From: Desulfovibrio sp. Huiquan2017
GTDB taxonomy: Bacteria > Desulfobacterota > Desulfovibrionia > Desulfovibrionales > Desulfovibrionaceae
DNA length: 64,000 nt
NCBI RefSeq assembly: GCF_017351175.1
Contig: NZ_JAFMPN010000014.1
Location: 2,366-66,365 of the forward strand
Direction of reading: 5' to 3'
The notes beneath the pieces were generated by a model that saw nothing but the letters and a program-made list of their open reading frames with translations, was not told where the DNA came from and searched no databases. Below, piece by piece: positions 55,727 to 64,000 of this stretch (its first letter is position 1; every line of letters starts with the position of its first letter). Made by a program: the position numbers and the translations under genes.

Positions 55727-57322
55727 ATGCAAAGTTTGCGTTTGAGAGCCGCCATCGCTCTCTTAGTCGTGCTCCTGGGGCTGGCATTCATGCTGCCGTC
55801 CCTGCCCGGCGTCAAGGATTCGTCCCTCGGCAATATCCTGCCGGGCAATGGGATCAACCTCGGCCTCGACCTCAAGGGCGGCATCTATCTGACCCTCGGC
55901 GTGGACATGAAGACGGCCATGGACAACAACCTGGCCCGCCTCGGCGACGACCTCAAGGCGTCCGCCCGCGAGCAGGACGTCTATATCCTGCGCCCGACCG
56001 TCCTGAACGAGAGCGCCATCACGGTCACGCTGATCAAGGCCGAGCAGAAGGACGCGTTCGAAAGCGTCATTAAGGATTACACCCCATTCGCCATCGAACA
56101 GGCCACGCCGCTCGACGGCGACAAGGTCAAGTATGTCTTGTCCGTACCGCCCAAGTACCGTAGCGAGATCGAAAAGCTGACCATGGACCAGGCCATCAAG
56201 ACCATCCGCAACAGGATCGACCAATTCGGCGTGGCCGAGCCGGATATCCGCAAGCAGCAGGACAATCGCATCCAGGTCCAACTGCCCGGCTTGGAAGACC
56301 CCGAACGGGCCATCAAGATCATCGGCCAGACCGCGCACCTCGAATTCAAGATGGTTGACGATTCCGCCGATCTGAAAAAAGCCCAGCAGGGCATCCTGGC
56401 CCCCGGTCGCGAAATGTCCGTGCTCCTGCACCGTCAAGCCAACGGCTCTTATGCCGAATCGCCCATTGTCCTCAAAAGGGACGCGGTCCTGACCGGCGAA
56501 TACGTGTCCGATGCCCAGGTCCGCCTGGACCAGTGGAACAACGCCTATGTCGCACTGACTTTCAATGCGCGCGGAGCCAAGATCTTTACCGATCTGACCG
56601 CCGAAAACGTCAACAAGCGCATGGCCATCGTCCTGGACGGCAAGGTCTATTCTGCACCGGTAATCCGGGAACGCATCTCGGGCGGCAAGGCTTCCATCAC
56701 CGGCAACTTCACCCGAGAAGAAGCCCGCGACCTGGCGGTCGTGCTTCGCGCCGGTTCCCTGCCCGCGCCCGTGACGATCCTCGAACAGCGCTCCGTGGGC
56801 CCGTCCCTGGGGCAGGAGTCCATCGACAGCGGCGTCATGTCCGCCATGGTGGGCATGGCCCTCGTTCTCCTCTGCATGGTTGTCTACTACGGCTTCGGCG
56901 GCGTGGTGGCCGACATCGTCCTTCTCCTGAACATCATGCTCATCATGGGCGGCCTGGCCGCGTTCGGCGCGACCCTGACCCTGCCGGGCATAGCGGGCAT
57001 CATCCTGACCATTGGTATGGCCGTTGACGCCAACGTCATCATCTACGAGCGCATCCGCGAGGAACTCAGGCGCGGCCTGTCCGCCAAACAGTCCGTGGCG
57101 GAAGGATATGGCAGGGCCACCCTGACCATCCTCGACGCCAACGTGACCACGGTCATTGCGGCCATCATCCTGTACCAGTTCGGTACCGGCCCCATCCGCG
57201 GCTTCGCCGTCACGCTGACGCTCGGTATCATCACCTCCATGTTCACCGCCATCTTCGTGTCGCGCATCCTGTTCGACCTGTACCTGAAAAACCGCGCCGA
57301 CAACGCCAAGCTGAGCGTCTAG
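55727..57322 (+). CDS. secD: protein translocase subunit SecD
   Basis: SecD uses proton motive force to pull exported proteins through the membrane. The 531-residue protein has one N-terminal membrane helix, the large periplasmic P1 domain (GLDLKGGIYLTLGVDMK at its start, then NRIDQFGVAEPDIRKQQDNRIQVQLPG) and five C-terminal helices with VGPSLGQESI and IGMAVDANVIIYERIREEL. AGGGAGA precedes the ATG. Confidence 0.97.
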   Translation: MQSLRLRAAIALLVVLLGLAFMLPSLPGVKDSSLGNILPGNGINLGLDLKGGIYLTLGVDMKTAMDNNLARLGDDLKASAREQDVYILRPTVLNESAITVTLIKAEQKDAFESVIKDYTPFAIEQATPLDGDKVKYVLSVPPKYRSEIEKLTMDQAIKTIRNRIDQFGVAEPDIRKQQDNRIQVQLPGLEDPERAIKIIGQTAHLEFKMVDDSADLKKAQQGILAPGREMSVLLHRQANGSYAESPIVLKRDAVLTGEYVSDAQVRLDQWNNAYVALTFNARGAKIFTDLTAENVNKRMAIVLDGKVYSAPVIRERISGGKASITGNFTREEARDLAVVLRAGSLPAPVTILEQRSVGPSLGQESIDSGVMSAMVGMALVLLCMVVYYGFGGVVADIVLLLNIMLIMGGLAAFGATLTLPGIAGIILTIGMAVDANVIIYERIREELRRGLSAKQSVAEGYGRATLTILDANVTTVIAAIILYQFGTGPIRGFAVTLTLGIITSMFTAIFVSRILFDLYLKNRADNAKLSV

Positions 57323-57332
57323 GGGGACGATA

Positions 57333-58397
57333 ATGGGACTTCAAATAATTAAACCCAATACTAATCTTGACTTCATCGGCATCAGGAAAGTCGCCTTCAT
57401 TCTGTCGGCGATCCTCATCCTGGCCGGCCTGGGCTCGCTGCTGATCAAGGGCGGCCCCAAATACGGCATCGACTTCGCGGGCGGCATGATCGTCCAGGTG
57501 AAGATCGACAAGGCCACCGATGTAAACGCCATCAAGGACGCCGTGGACGAACTCAAGCTGCCCGGCCTGATTGTCCAGTCCCTCGGCCTTGAGGGAGACC
57601 ACGAATACCTGATCCGCACCTCCTCCTCGGCCATATCCTCCGAAGAGGTCCGGGCCAAGATCAACACGGCCCTGAGCGATAATCTCGGCACGAGCTTCGA
57701 AATTCAGCGGCTGGAAATGGTCGGCCCCAAGGTCGGTGCGGACCTCCGCTCCCAAGCCCTTGAGGCCCTGTTCTACGCGGTCCTGCTCATCGCCGTGTAC
57801 ATCTCCGGGCGCTTCGAACAGCGCTGGACCGCAGCCGCGGTCATGGCCGCTGGCCTGGCGGGCGGCGTGTACGGCATCGGCCTGCTCGGCCTGGACATGG
57901 GGTGGCTCATCCTGGTCGCCCTGGTCATCACGGTCGGCCTGTGCTGGTACCTTAAACTCAACTACGCCCTGGGCGCGGTGGCGGCCCTCATACACGACGT
58001 GATCATCACGGTCGGCCTGTTCTCCATCATGAACAAGGAATTTGACCTGACCATCATCGCCGCGTTGTTGACCATCGTCGGTTATTCGCTCAACGACACC
58101 ATCATCGTCTTTGACCGCATCCGCGAAAACACCATCGCCAAACAGGGCAAGATGTCCTTTGGCAGCATCATCAACCTGTCCGTCAACCAAACCCTGTCGC
58201 GCACCATCATGACCTCGGCCACCACGCTTCTCGTCGTGCTCTGCCTGTTTGTCATGGGCGGCTCGGTCATCCACGACTTCGCCCTGGCGCTGCTCATCGG
58301 CATCACCGTGGGTACCTATTCCTCCATCTTCGTGGCCAGCCCCGTCCTCTACGGATTCGGCCCCAGCGAACATCCGGAGGCGGAAGCCGAAGCCTAA
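57333..58397 (+). CDS. secF: protein translocase subunit SecF
   Basis: Partner of SecD. The 354-residue protein has an N-terminal helix, a small periplasmic domain (YGIDFAGGMIVQVKI) and five membrane helices with the signature YSLNDTIIVFDRIREN. It follows secD by 10 bases and ends at a strong terminator. Confidence 0.97.
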   Translation: MGLQIIKPNTNLDFIGIRKVAFILSAILILAGLGSLLIKGGPKYGIDFAGGMIVQVKIDKATDVNAIKDAVDELKLPGLIVQSLGLEGDHEYLIRTSSSAISSEEVRAKINTALSDNLGTSFEIQRLEMVGPKVGADLRSQALEALFYAVLLIAVYISGRFEQRWTAAAVMAAGLAGGVYGIGLLGLDMGWLILVALVITVGLCWYLKLNYALGAVAALIHDVIITVGLFSIMNKEFDLTIIAALLTIVGYSLNDTIIVFDRIRENTIAKQGKMSFGSIINLSVNQTLSRTIMTSATTLLVVLCLFVMGGSVIHDFALALLIGITVGTYSSIFVASPVLYGFGPSEHPEAEAEA

Positions 58398-58420
58398 CCG
58401 GCGCGTCATACGCAAATCAA

Positions 58421-58457
58421 AAGAGGAGGGCCGCACGGTCCTCCTCTTTTTTTGTTC
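58421..58457 (+). terminator. intrinsic terminator of yajC-secD-secF
   Basis: AAGAGGAGG/CCTCCTCTT (9 bp) with an inner stem, followed by a run of T. Confidence 0.93.
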
Positions 58458-58531
58458 CGTCGAGGCGTTAGCCATGGCTTCCATTGCGGCTGCGAACATA
58501 TCGGTTTACTTCATGGGACGGAGAAACACAG

Positions 58532-59146
58532 ATGAAAGATTTAAAGAACACAGCCCACGGGACCCACGGTGTATACGAGCGCAATGCCTCGCAATTCGAC
58601 CAGGACCGAATCAAGACGTTGTTCGAACGGAGCTGGCTGGAAAAATTCGAGGGCTTGCTGTCTGAAAACGCTTCCATCCTGGATGTCGGTTGCGGGACGG
58701 GCGAGCCGATCGCGCGATATTTCATCGAGAAAGGATACGAGCTGACCGGCGTGGATTACGCGCAAGCCATGATCAGGCTGGTCAAGCGGCGCTTTCCGGA
58801 ACAACATTGGCACCTGGCCGACATGCGTAACCTGGACCTGGGACGAGAATTCGACGGCCTGCTGGGTTGGCACAGCTTCTTTCATTTGACTCGCGAGGAA
58901 CAACGGGCGGTGCTTCCTCTCTTTGCCCGTCACCTCACCCCAGGCGGAGTGATGATGCTCACCGTCGGCCCGGAAGAGGGGGAGTGTAGCGGGCACATCG
59001 CCGGAGAAGACGTCTATCATGCCAGCTTGTCGCCGGAAGAATACCAAACCGTACTGGACGGCCTGGATTTCGAGATTATGGATTTCGTTGTGGAAGACCC
59101 TGAATGCGGTTTCGCAACCATTCTCCTGGCACGGAAAAGGATCTGA
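58532..59146 (+). CDS. class I SAM-dependent methyltransferase
   Basis: A 204-residue protein with SAM motif I ILDVGCGTGEPIA (about residue 46), the acidic end of strand 2 in TGVDYAQAMI, motif DMRNLDL and post-motif LTPGGVMMLT. The substrate is unknown; the ubiE/Methyltransf_11 group is broad. The frame is open upstream, but ATG 58532 with GGAG upstream is the likely start. It is a single gene between two terminators. Confidence 0.85.
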   Translation: MKDLKNTAHGTHGVYERNASQFDQDRIKTLFERSWLEKFEGLLSENASILDVGCGTGEPIARYFIEKGYELTGVDYAQAMIRLVKRRFPEQHWHLADMRNLDLGREFDGLLGWHSFFHLTREEQRAVLPLFARHLTPGGVMMLTVGPEEGECSGHIAGEDVYHASLSPEEYQTVLDGLDFEIMDFVVEDPECGFATILLARKRI

Positions 59147-59186
59147 AGCTTCCACTAAGCCCCGGTTTCCTTTACTCAGCCCCAGA

Positions 59187-59222
59187 AAAAAGCCCCTTCG
59201 GCGCAAGGCCAAAGGGGCTTTT
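59187..59222. terminator. bidirectional terminator between methyltransferase and adk
   Basis: AAAAGCCCCTT/AAGGGGCTTTT stem with a 12-13 base loop serves both convergent genes. Confidence 0.88.
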
Positions 59223-59241
59223 CATTGTCATGCGGCCAGAC

Positions 59242-59907
59242 TTAGGCAAGCTGGCTGATGAGGTATTCCTTGATCTCGTTGATGGACTTTTCGCCGTCAA
59301 GTTCAACGTACTTGAAATTGGCGTCCTTGAGATTCTTGAAGTAGTTGCAGGCGGCCATGGTGCCGGTTTTGTCGTCATAGTAGATGTCGTGGCGCTTGTT
59401 GATGGCGGCCTCGTCCTGGTCATCCTCGCGGGCGGACAGGGCGCCGCCGCAGACGCGGCACTTGTCGCCGTCAGGGGCGATGGCCGGGATGCCGACGTTG
59501 TTGGGATGGTTCGGATTGTTGGCACAGAGGCGACGCCCCATGATGCGGGCTTTGGCGATCTCGCGGGGCAGCTTGATCTCGATGACGTAATCGAGATTCA
59601 CGCCGTCCTTCTGCAGGGCTTCCCAAAGTTTTTCGCCCTGCACCAGGGAGCGGGGGAAGCCGTCCAGGAGCCAGCCGTTTTTGGAATTGGACAGCACGTC
59701 CAGAACCATGGGGATGGTGATATCATCAGGAACCAATTCGCCCTTGTTGATGTATTCCTTGGCCTTCATGCCCAGTTCGGTGCCGCCGCCGATGTGCTTG
59801 CGGAAGATGGCGCCGGACTCAATGTGGTCCAGTTTGTACTTGTCCTTGGCGATGTCGCCCTGGGTGCCTTTACCGGAGCCGTTGGGGCCGAAAATCAGAA
59901 TATTCAT
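59242..59907 (-). CDS. adk: adenylate kinase, zinc/cobalt-lid Desulfovibrio type
   Basis: Interconverts ATP, AMP and ADP; in sulfate reducers it also recycles AMP from APS reduction. The 221-residue protein has the P-loop FGPNGSGKGTQ (residues 6-16), LLDGFPRS and a metal-binding lid with Cys128-X5-His-X15-Cys-X2-Cys, the exact spacing described for D. gigas adenylate kinase, where the lid binds Zn, Co or Fe. AGGAGG lies 4 bases from ATG 59907; the upstream extension of the frame is unsupported. Confidence 0.95.
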   Translation of the reverse strand: MNILIFGPNGSGKGTQGDIAKDKYKLDHIESGAIFRKHIGGGTELGMKAKEYINKGELVPDDITIPMVLDVLSNSKNGWLLDGFPRSLVQGEKLWEALQKDGVNLDYVIEIKLPREIAKARIMGRRLCANNPNHPNNVGIPAIAPDGDKCRVCGGALSAREDDQDEAAINKRHDIYYDDKTGTMAACNYFKNLKDANFKYVELDGEKSINEIKEYLISQLA

Positions 59908-59958
59908 AATTCCTCCTGATGATAGAAAAGCGAAATGCCGACTGGCCATTCCGATACA

Positions 59959-59976
59959 TTGTGCAAAAGATCACAT
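59959..59976. promoter_or_regulatory. Rex/CRP-like palindrome upstream of adk
   Basis: TTGTGCAAAAGATCACAT matches TTGTGA-N6-TCACAA at 10 of 12 defined bases and lies 51 bases upstream of the adk ATG. It is weaker than the ppaC site at 10361. Confidence 0.45.
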
Positions 59977-60002
59977 GCTCTTATACCGGGGAGACCCGGA
60001 AG

Positions 60003-61013
60003 TCAATGCTTGGCGGTGAAAACCACGCCCGATGCGGCGATGCGCGCGGTCTTTCGGCCGGGGAACTGGAAGTCCGCTCCTACGCGGCGTTCCTGCCAGG
60101 CGCTGTCGAGTTTGAAGAGGGTATCGGCCAGGGCCTGGCCGCTTCCGAGACGGTCCAGACAGGCCTTGTAGAGATGCAACCGCTGGGCTTTGTGCAGGGC
60201 TTCAAGACGGGAATTATCCAGGATTTCACAAGCCCCGGATTCAAGTTCGGCCCAAAAATCCCGCTCCACGCGGCCAATGCGCCACAGCCTGGCCACGGAC
60301 TGCCAAAAGGCCGGATTTTCCTTTTCGATGAGCGGCAAAATTTCGTTGCGGACACGATTGCGGGTCATGGCCGGGTCGGCGTTGGACGCATCTTCGCGCC
60401 AGACGATCCCCAGGCTGCTCACAAAGGCCGCGAGCGTGGATTTGGGCAGGAGCAGCAGGGGGCGGACCAAAGCGCGTCCGGGGTCGTATCCGGCCATGCC
60501 GGACAGGCCGGGCCAACCTGTGCCGCGGATCAGCCGCATGAGCACGTCCTCGCTCAGATCGTCCAACTGGTGGCCCAGGGCGACAAAGTCCCATCCGCCG
60601 GATTCACGCAATTGCGCATAGAGCTTGTAGCGGGCTTCGCGCCCGGCCTCCTCGATCCCCAGGCCGCGCTCTTCGGCCAAACGGGCCACGTCGCGGGACT
60701 CGACCGTGCAGTCGATGCCGAGCCGTTCGCACAGGGAGCGGGCAAAGGCGGCATCTCCGCCGGATTCCGGACGCAACCCGTGGTCCAGATGCACGGCCCC
60801 CACGGTAAAGTCACCCCGTTGGGAGAGATAGTGCAGAAGCAACAGCAGGCAGGTGGAGTCCACGCCGCCGGAAAGCCCCACCAGAACGCGGCGTCCGGTC
60901 AGGTCGATTCTCAGTTCCTCTTCGACGAAACGGCCCGCGTAGAGGCAGAAATGCGCCCATTTGGGCAGAAGGTCCTGCAGGGTTTGCGGAATGTCGGCGG
61001 GCAGGGCGGGCAT
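60003..61013 (-). CDS. tilS: tRNA(Ile)-lysidine synthetase
   Basis: Modifies C34 of the tRNA-Ile that reads AUA. The 336-residue protein has the PP-loop LVGLSGGVDST (about residues 44-54), HLDHGLRPES, and ALGHQLDDLSEDVLMRLIRGTG; the helical C-terminal part follows. It lacks the long C-terminal domain of the E. coli enzyme, as in many shorter TilS proteins. ATG 61013 lies one base after the stop of the upstream small gene. Confidence 0.93.
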   Translation of the reverse strand: MPALPADIPQTLQDLLPKWAHFCLYAGRFVEEELRIDLTGRRVLVGLSGGVDSTCLLLLLHYLSQRGDFTVGAVHLDHGLRPESGGDAAFARSLCERLGIDCTVESRDVARLAEERGLGIEEAGREARYKLYAQLRESGGWDFVALGHQLDDLSEDVLMRLIRGTGWPGLSGMAGYDPGRALVRPLLLLPKSTLAAFVSSLGIVWREDASNADPAMTRNRVRNEILPLIEKENPAFWQSVARLWRIGRVERDFWAELESGACEILDNSRLEALHKAQRLHLYKACLDRLGSGQALADTLFKLDSAWQERRVGADFQFPGRKTARIAASGVVFTAKH

Positions 61014-61014
61014 G

Positions 61015-61362
61015 CTATACCGAGACTTCCAGCTCCTCAATGAACTGGTCGAGATATTCGATCATGTGCCGGCGCTGGGGGGAAGTGGCGTAGGACACGC
61101 AGGAACAGCGGATCTTGTTGCGCGCGCGGACGAGCAATTCCATGCGCAGACTATTCCGGTCGGGAGATTCCACGGCCTCCAGAGCCATGAAGTAGGGGCC
61201 GCATTCGGCAAGGTGCTCCTTTTGTTCGGGCTGAAGCAGGTCCTCGGGCAGGGGCAGATAGTAGATGCCCTCGATGGAGCCGCTCAAACCGAGTTCGTCA
61301 AAGGCGTTGATGACGGTTTGGTAATCCTTGTCGGTCAGGTCGTCTACAAGATAGGTGCGCAT
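61015..61362 (-). CDS. conserved hypothetical protein between tilS and hemA
   Basis: A 115-residue soluble alpha/beta protein (MRTYLVDDLTDKDYQ, YYLPLPEDLLQPEQ, CSCVSYATSPQRRHMIEYL). The start overlaps the hemA stop by one base and the stop is one base from tilS, so it is certainly in a translated operon. I do not recognise a family. No membrane segment or signal peptide is visible. Confidence 0.8.
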   Translation of the reverse strand: MRTYLVDDLTDKDYQTVINAFDELGLSGSIEGIYYLPLPEDLLQPEQKEHLAECGPYFMALEAVESPDRNSLRMELLVRARNKIRCSCVSYATSPQRRHMIEYLDQFIEELEVSV

Positions 61363-62732
61363 TATTGTTCCTTTTTCGATACTTCGATGTACTGCTCGAT
61401 GTCCTCGGGCGCGCAGGTGGCCGACTTGCGGTCCAGATGCGCGTTTTTCGGCACGGATTCCTCGTCCAGGTTGAATATGCGCCGGGCCAGGTCGATGAAT
61501 CGTTCGGCGGACCCTTCTTCCTGAGTGCGCCGCTTGAGGAAACAGATGGGCTCGTGCAGGGATTTGTGAGCGATGGACAGGACCAGCCGTTCCAGGGCGT
61601 TGTGGGTCCGCTCGTCCACCGGGCCGATCTTTTTGAGCGTCTTGGCCAACTCGCGCATGGCCACATCCTCGGATTTGCCGACCAAATCCACAATGGTCGG
61701 CTGAATATTCAGGGAATTAAGCCAGTTGCCAAATGTTTCGGTCTCAAGATCTACCACGGCTCGGGCCTTGGTGGCTTCGCCCTGGCGCTGGGCCATGTTC
61801 TCGTCCACCACTTCCTTGAGGTCGTCGATGTCGTAGAGATAGACGTTGTCCAGGGCGTTGACGTCCGGGTCGATGTCGCGCGGCACGGCGATGTCGATGA
61901 AGAACATGGGCTTGTTCTTGCGTTTGCGCAGCACGGCCTTGACGTCCTTGGCCTTGATCACGGCCACGGGCGATCCGGTGGAGGAAATGACGATATCCAC
62001 CTCGTGCAGCCGGTCCGGCATGGCTTCGATCTGGATCGGTTCGCCACCCAGGCTCTCGGCCAGCTCCTTGGCCCGGGACAGGGTCCGGTTGGCGATGATG
62101 ATCTCTTTGACGCCGTTGCGGAGCAGGTGCGTGGCGGCCAGTTCGGCCATCTCGCCCGCACCGACAAGCATAGCCCTGGTGGGCTTGAGGTCGCCGAAGA
62201 TCTTACGCGCCAGTTCCACGGCGGCGTAACTGATGGACACCGCGCTGGAGGCGATGGCCGTCTCGGTGCGGATACGCTTGGCCACGGAAAAAGACTTGTG
62301 CAGCAGGCGGTTGACGATGGTCTTGGCCGTGCCCTTGTCCACGGCGGAACGGTAGGCGTCCTTGAGCTGGCCGAGAATCTGCGGCTCGCCCATGACCATG
62401 GAGTCCAAGGACGAGGCCACGGAGAAAATGTGCCGGACCGCTTCCAAGTCCGCGTACCGGTAGATATTCTCCGTGAGCAATTCGACGGAGCCGCCGCAGG
62501 CCATGGCCCAATACTCGGCAACGGCGTCCATGACCGCGGGCACGGGAATCTTCTTGGCCACGGCCACGATTTCCACCCGGTTGCAGGTGGACAGCGCCAG
62601 ACATTCCTGCACGGGACAGTGGGCCATGAGGCCCTGTTCGAAATTCTCGATGTCGGTCAGGGCGAATTTTTCGCGCACATCCACGCCCGCAGTGCGGTGG
62701 TTGAGACCTATGAGGATTATCTGCTTGTTCAT
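61362..62732 (-). CDS. hemA: glutamyl-tRNA reductase
   Basis: First step of C5 tetrapyrrole synthesis, reducing Glu-tRNA to glutamate-1-semialdehyde with NADPH. The 456-residue protein starts IILIGLNHRTAGVDVREKFA, has the catalytic Cys50 in LALSTCNRVEI, the NADPH domain (MLVGAGEMAELAATHL) and the helical dimerisation domain. ATG 62732 overlaps the ccsA stop in ATGA. The frame is open much further upstream but without matching sequence. Confidence 0.96.
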   Translation of the reverse strand: MNKQIILIGLNHRTAGVDVREKFALTDIENFEQGLMAHCPVQECLALSTCNRVEIVAVAKKIPVPAVMDAVAEYWAMACGGSVELLTENIYRYADLEAVRHIFSVASSLDSMVMGEPQILGQLKDAYRSAVDKGTAKTIVNRLLHKSFSVAKRIRTETAIASSAVSISYAAVELARKIFGDLKPTRAMLVGAGEMAELAATHLLRNGVKEIIIANRTLSRAKELAESLGGEPIQIEAMPDRLHEVDIVISSTGSPVAVIKAKDVKAVLRKRKNKPMFFIDIAVPRDIDPDVNALDNVYLYDIDDLKEVVDENMAQRQGEATKARAVVDLETETFGNWLNSLNIQPTIVDLVGKSEDVAMRELAKTLKKIGPVDERTHNALERLVLSIAHKSLHEPICFLKRRTQEEGSAERFIDLARRIFNLDEESVPKNAHLDRKSATCAPEDIEQYIEVSKKEQ

Positions 62733-63541
62733 GGCATGGCCTTGAAGGTGATGGTGTGGTGAATGAGGGAAACGCACATCCCGGCAAAGACCCAAAGGGC
62801 CAGGATGGCGGGCTTGCGTCCACGCCAGCCGAGCACCACACGCTGGTGGAAGAGAAAGGCGAAGAGGAACCAGACCGCCAGGGAGCCGATCTTCATGATA
62901 TCCCAGGCGAACGGCTTGAACGGCGCGATCAGGTACCAACTGAAGGTGGAAAAGAGGCCCAGGGTGTAGAGCGGGAAGCCGATAAGCACGGCCCAACGAT
63001 TGACTGTGTCGAACTTGTCCAGGGACGGAATGCTCTGCCCCATGGCCTTCAGCCCTTCCTTGGTCTTGAGCTTGCGGTTGTAGTAGAGAAAGGCCACTCC
63101 CGCGCCAAAGGCCATGATCAGCGCGCCCAGCGTCAGGACCAGGGAGCCGATGTGCAGGCCGAAGAACAGGGCGGTCAACTGTGGGGGCATGATCACTCGA
63201 ATACCGCCCAGGGCCAGGGAAGCCACGAAGAGCAGCAGGGCGAAGGGCAGGGCGGTGATGGCCAGGTATTCCAGGCGCAGCCGCCACCACAGGAAGAAAT
63301 ACAGGGCCAGGGCACACCAGCCGATGATGTTGAAATAAAAGGTGCCGCCGCTCAGGGCCGCAGGGTCACGGCTCAAGGTCAGTCCCAGGTCCACGGTGTT
63401 GAAGGTGAAGCCCAAGACGGCCAGCCAGATGGCGGTACGCTTGAGCCTGTCGTTTTCCGTGAACACGGAGGTCAGAAACAGCACGGTGCCGAGCGCGTAG
63501 AGCGCGATGATCACGATATGAAGCGTTTCAAACAAGCCCAT
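62729..63541 (-). CDS. CcsA/HemX-like membrane protein
   Basis: A 270-residue integral membrane protein with about eight helices and the cytochrome c assembly fold (LFFGLHIGSLVLTLGALIMAFG, AWDIMKIGSLAVWFLFAFLFHQR). In many bacteria this hemX position next to hemA encodes a protein that modulates GluTR levels, while CcsA relatives handle heme for cytochrome c. I see no clear WWD motif, so HemX function is more likely. Start ATG 63541 lies inside the end of the upstream gene. Confidence 0.85.
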   Translation of the reverse strand: MGLFETLHIVIIALYALGTVLFLTSVFTENDRLKRTAIWLAVLGFTFNTVDLGLTLSRDPAALSGGTFYFNIIGWCALALYFFLWWRLRLEYLAITALPFALLLFVASLALGGIRVIMPPQLTALFFGLHIGSLVLTLGALIMAFGAGVAFLYYNRKLKTKEGLKAMGQSIPSLDKFDTVNRWAVLIGFPLYTLGLFSTFSWYLIAPFKPFAWDIMKIGSLAVWFLFAFLFHQRVVLGWRGRKPAILALWVFAGMCVSLIHHTITFKAMP

Positions 63542-64000
63542 CAAGCAACTCCGGGATGTTGTCGTGCAACGGTTCGGGCAACGATTCTTTAAGAATTTCC
63601 GTGGCCGCGTCAAGGTCGCGCGTTTTGAAGGCGTCGAGCAGGGCGGAGTTGACCAGGGTCCGGAAGACCATAGTATTATCGGCGGTGGTCGAGCCGAGGG
63701 AGAGCATGAGCGGTCGAATGCGTCCCATGGCAGCCAGGAGACCGGCGTACTCGTCACCGAAACTTTCCTGCAATTCCTTGCGAATGCGTTTGGCCATGGC
63801 CGGGCTGCGGCCCGCCGTGGAAATGGCCACGGTCAGGTCCCCGCGCTTGACCGTGGCGGGCACGATGAAGCTGCATTTCTCGGGCTGGTCCACGATGTTG
63901 CACAAAACGCCCCGGTCGCGGCACAGGTTGCTGATGCGCCAGTTGACGTCTTCGGACGAGGTGCAGGCGATGACCAGAAACTGGCCGTCCAGGTCGTCGT
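63528..64000 (-). CDS. precorrin-2 dehydrogenase/sirohydrochlorin ferrochelatase-type protein, 5' end outside window
   Basis: The visible 157 residues match the C-terminal two-thirds of Met8/CysG-N: CNIVDQPEKCSFIVPATVKRGDLTVAISTAGRSPAMAKRIRKEL is diagnostic when read in pieces (FIVPA, ISTAGRSPA). The enzyme oxidises precorrin-2 to sirohydrochlorin. With hemX and hemA it forms the start of siroheme synthesis, which sulfate reducers need for dissimilatory sulfite reductase and for the alternative heme route. The 3' end overlaps ccsA/hemX by 14 bases. Confidence 0.92.
   Translation of the reverse strand, partial: DDLDGQFLVIACTSSEDVNWRISNLCRDRGVLCNIVDQPEKCSFIVPATVKRGDLTVAISTAGRSPAMAKRIRKELQESFGDEYAGLLAAMGRIRPLMLSLGSTTADNTMVFRTLVNSALLDAFKTRDLDAATEILKESLPEPLHDNIPELLDGLV

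Noticed and set aside
62733-63317. An upstream extension of the hemA frame by 195 codons
   Set aside because: The extension overlaps ccsA/hemX in another frame and has Arg/Pro-rich shadow composition; conserved GluTR sequence starts at ATG 62732.

Overview
The window looks like a GC-rich chromosomal segment of a sulfate-reducing bacterium close to Desulfovibrio/Pseudodesulfovibrio (Desulfobacterota). This is an inference from several observations: an adenylate kinase with the Cys-X5-His-X15-Cys-X2-Cys metal-binding lid known from Desulfovibrio gigas, a split archaeal-type glutamate synthase, a PxxKW cysteine-rich protein, a manganese-type pyrophosphatase, a tetrapyrrole cluster that starts with siroheme synthesis, and an in-frame TGA that reads best as selenocysteine. 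I see no IS elements, CRISPR arrays, prophage genes, rRNA genes or complete tRNA genes; it is mostly housekeeping DNA.

Layout. 1-10.1 kb (+): pyrG, Kdo synthesis (kdsA, kdsC), LPS transport (lptC, an SH3-fused lptA, lptB), then rpoN-hpf-ptsN-rapZ and three mannose-family PTS subunits, the last of which has a frame problem at a T9 run. 10.4-11.4 kb (+): Mn-pyrophosphatase behind a Rex/CRP-like palindrome. 11.6-25.4 kb (-): dapA; an operon corC-lnt-prfB-diguanylate cyclase-FlhG; HU followed by a putative selenoprotein; mnmG and an M20 peptidase; the PxxKW protein; and an MTA/adenine salvage cluster (mtaD-mtnP-apt). 25.5-34.7 kb (+): rsmA, a second HU and a small membrane protein, rpsU-yqeY-mutS2-dnaG-rpoD, cbiB. 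34.7-49.5 kb (-): ndk-proC, a three-gene ABC importer, fliM, an envelope operon (EnvC-like, Ctp, polysaccharide deacetylase), prmA and a DNA glycosylase, dut-argD, and a two-gene sodium symporter unit. 50.0-59.1 kb (+): five-gene glutamate synthase, yajC-secD-secF, a methyltransferase. 59.2-64 kb (-): adk, tilS, and a precorrin-2 dehydrogenase-ccsA/hemX-hemA cluster cut by the window end.

The most interesting signals are regulatory or recoding events. (1) The sodium symporter unit is preceded by what reads as a complete ribosome-mediated attenuator: a 27-codon leader peptide with five clustered Phe codons, mutually exclusive 1:2, 2:3 and 3:4 helices, and an intrinsic terminator. This predicts Phe-dependent control and hints at an aromatic substrate. 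(2) A UshA-like exported protein contains a Cys-Pro-Thr-TGA motif followed at the right distance by a SECIS-like hairpin. (3) The ABC importer's binding protein has its whole Shine-Dalgarno sequence buried in a 15-bp helix. (4) Rex-like palindromes lie upstream of both pyrophosphatase and adenylate kinase, the two enzymes that clear the by-products of sulfate activation. (5) prfB carries the classical +1 programmed frameshift, and the PTS EIIC gene needs a -1 shift at T9 to join its best start to its body.
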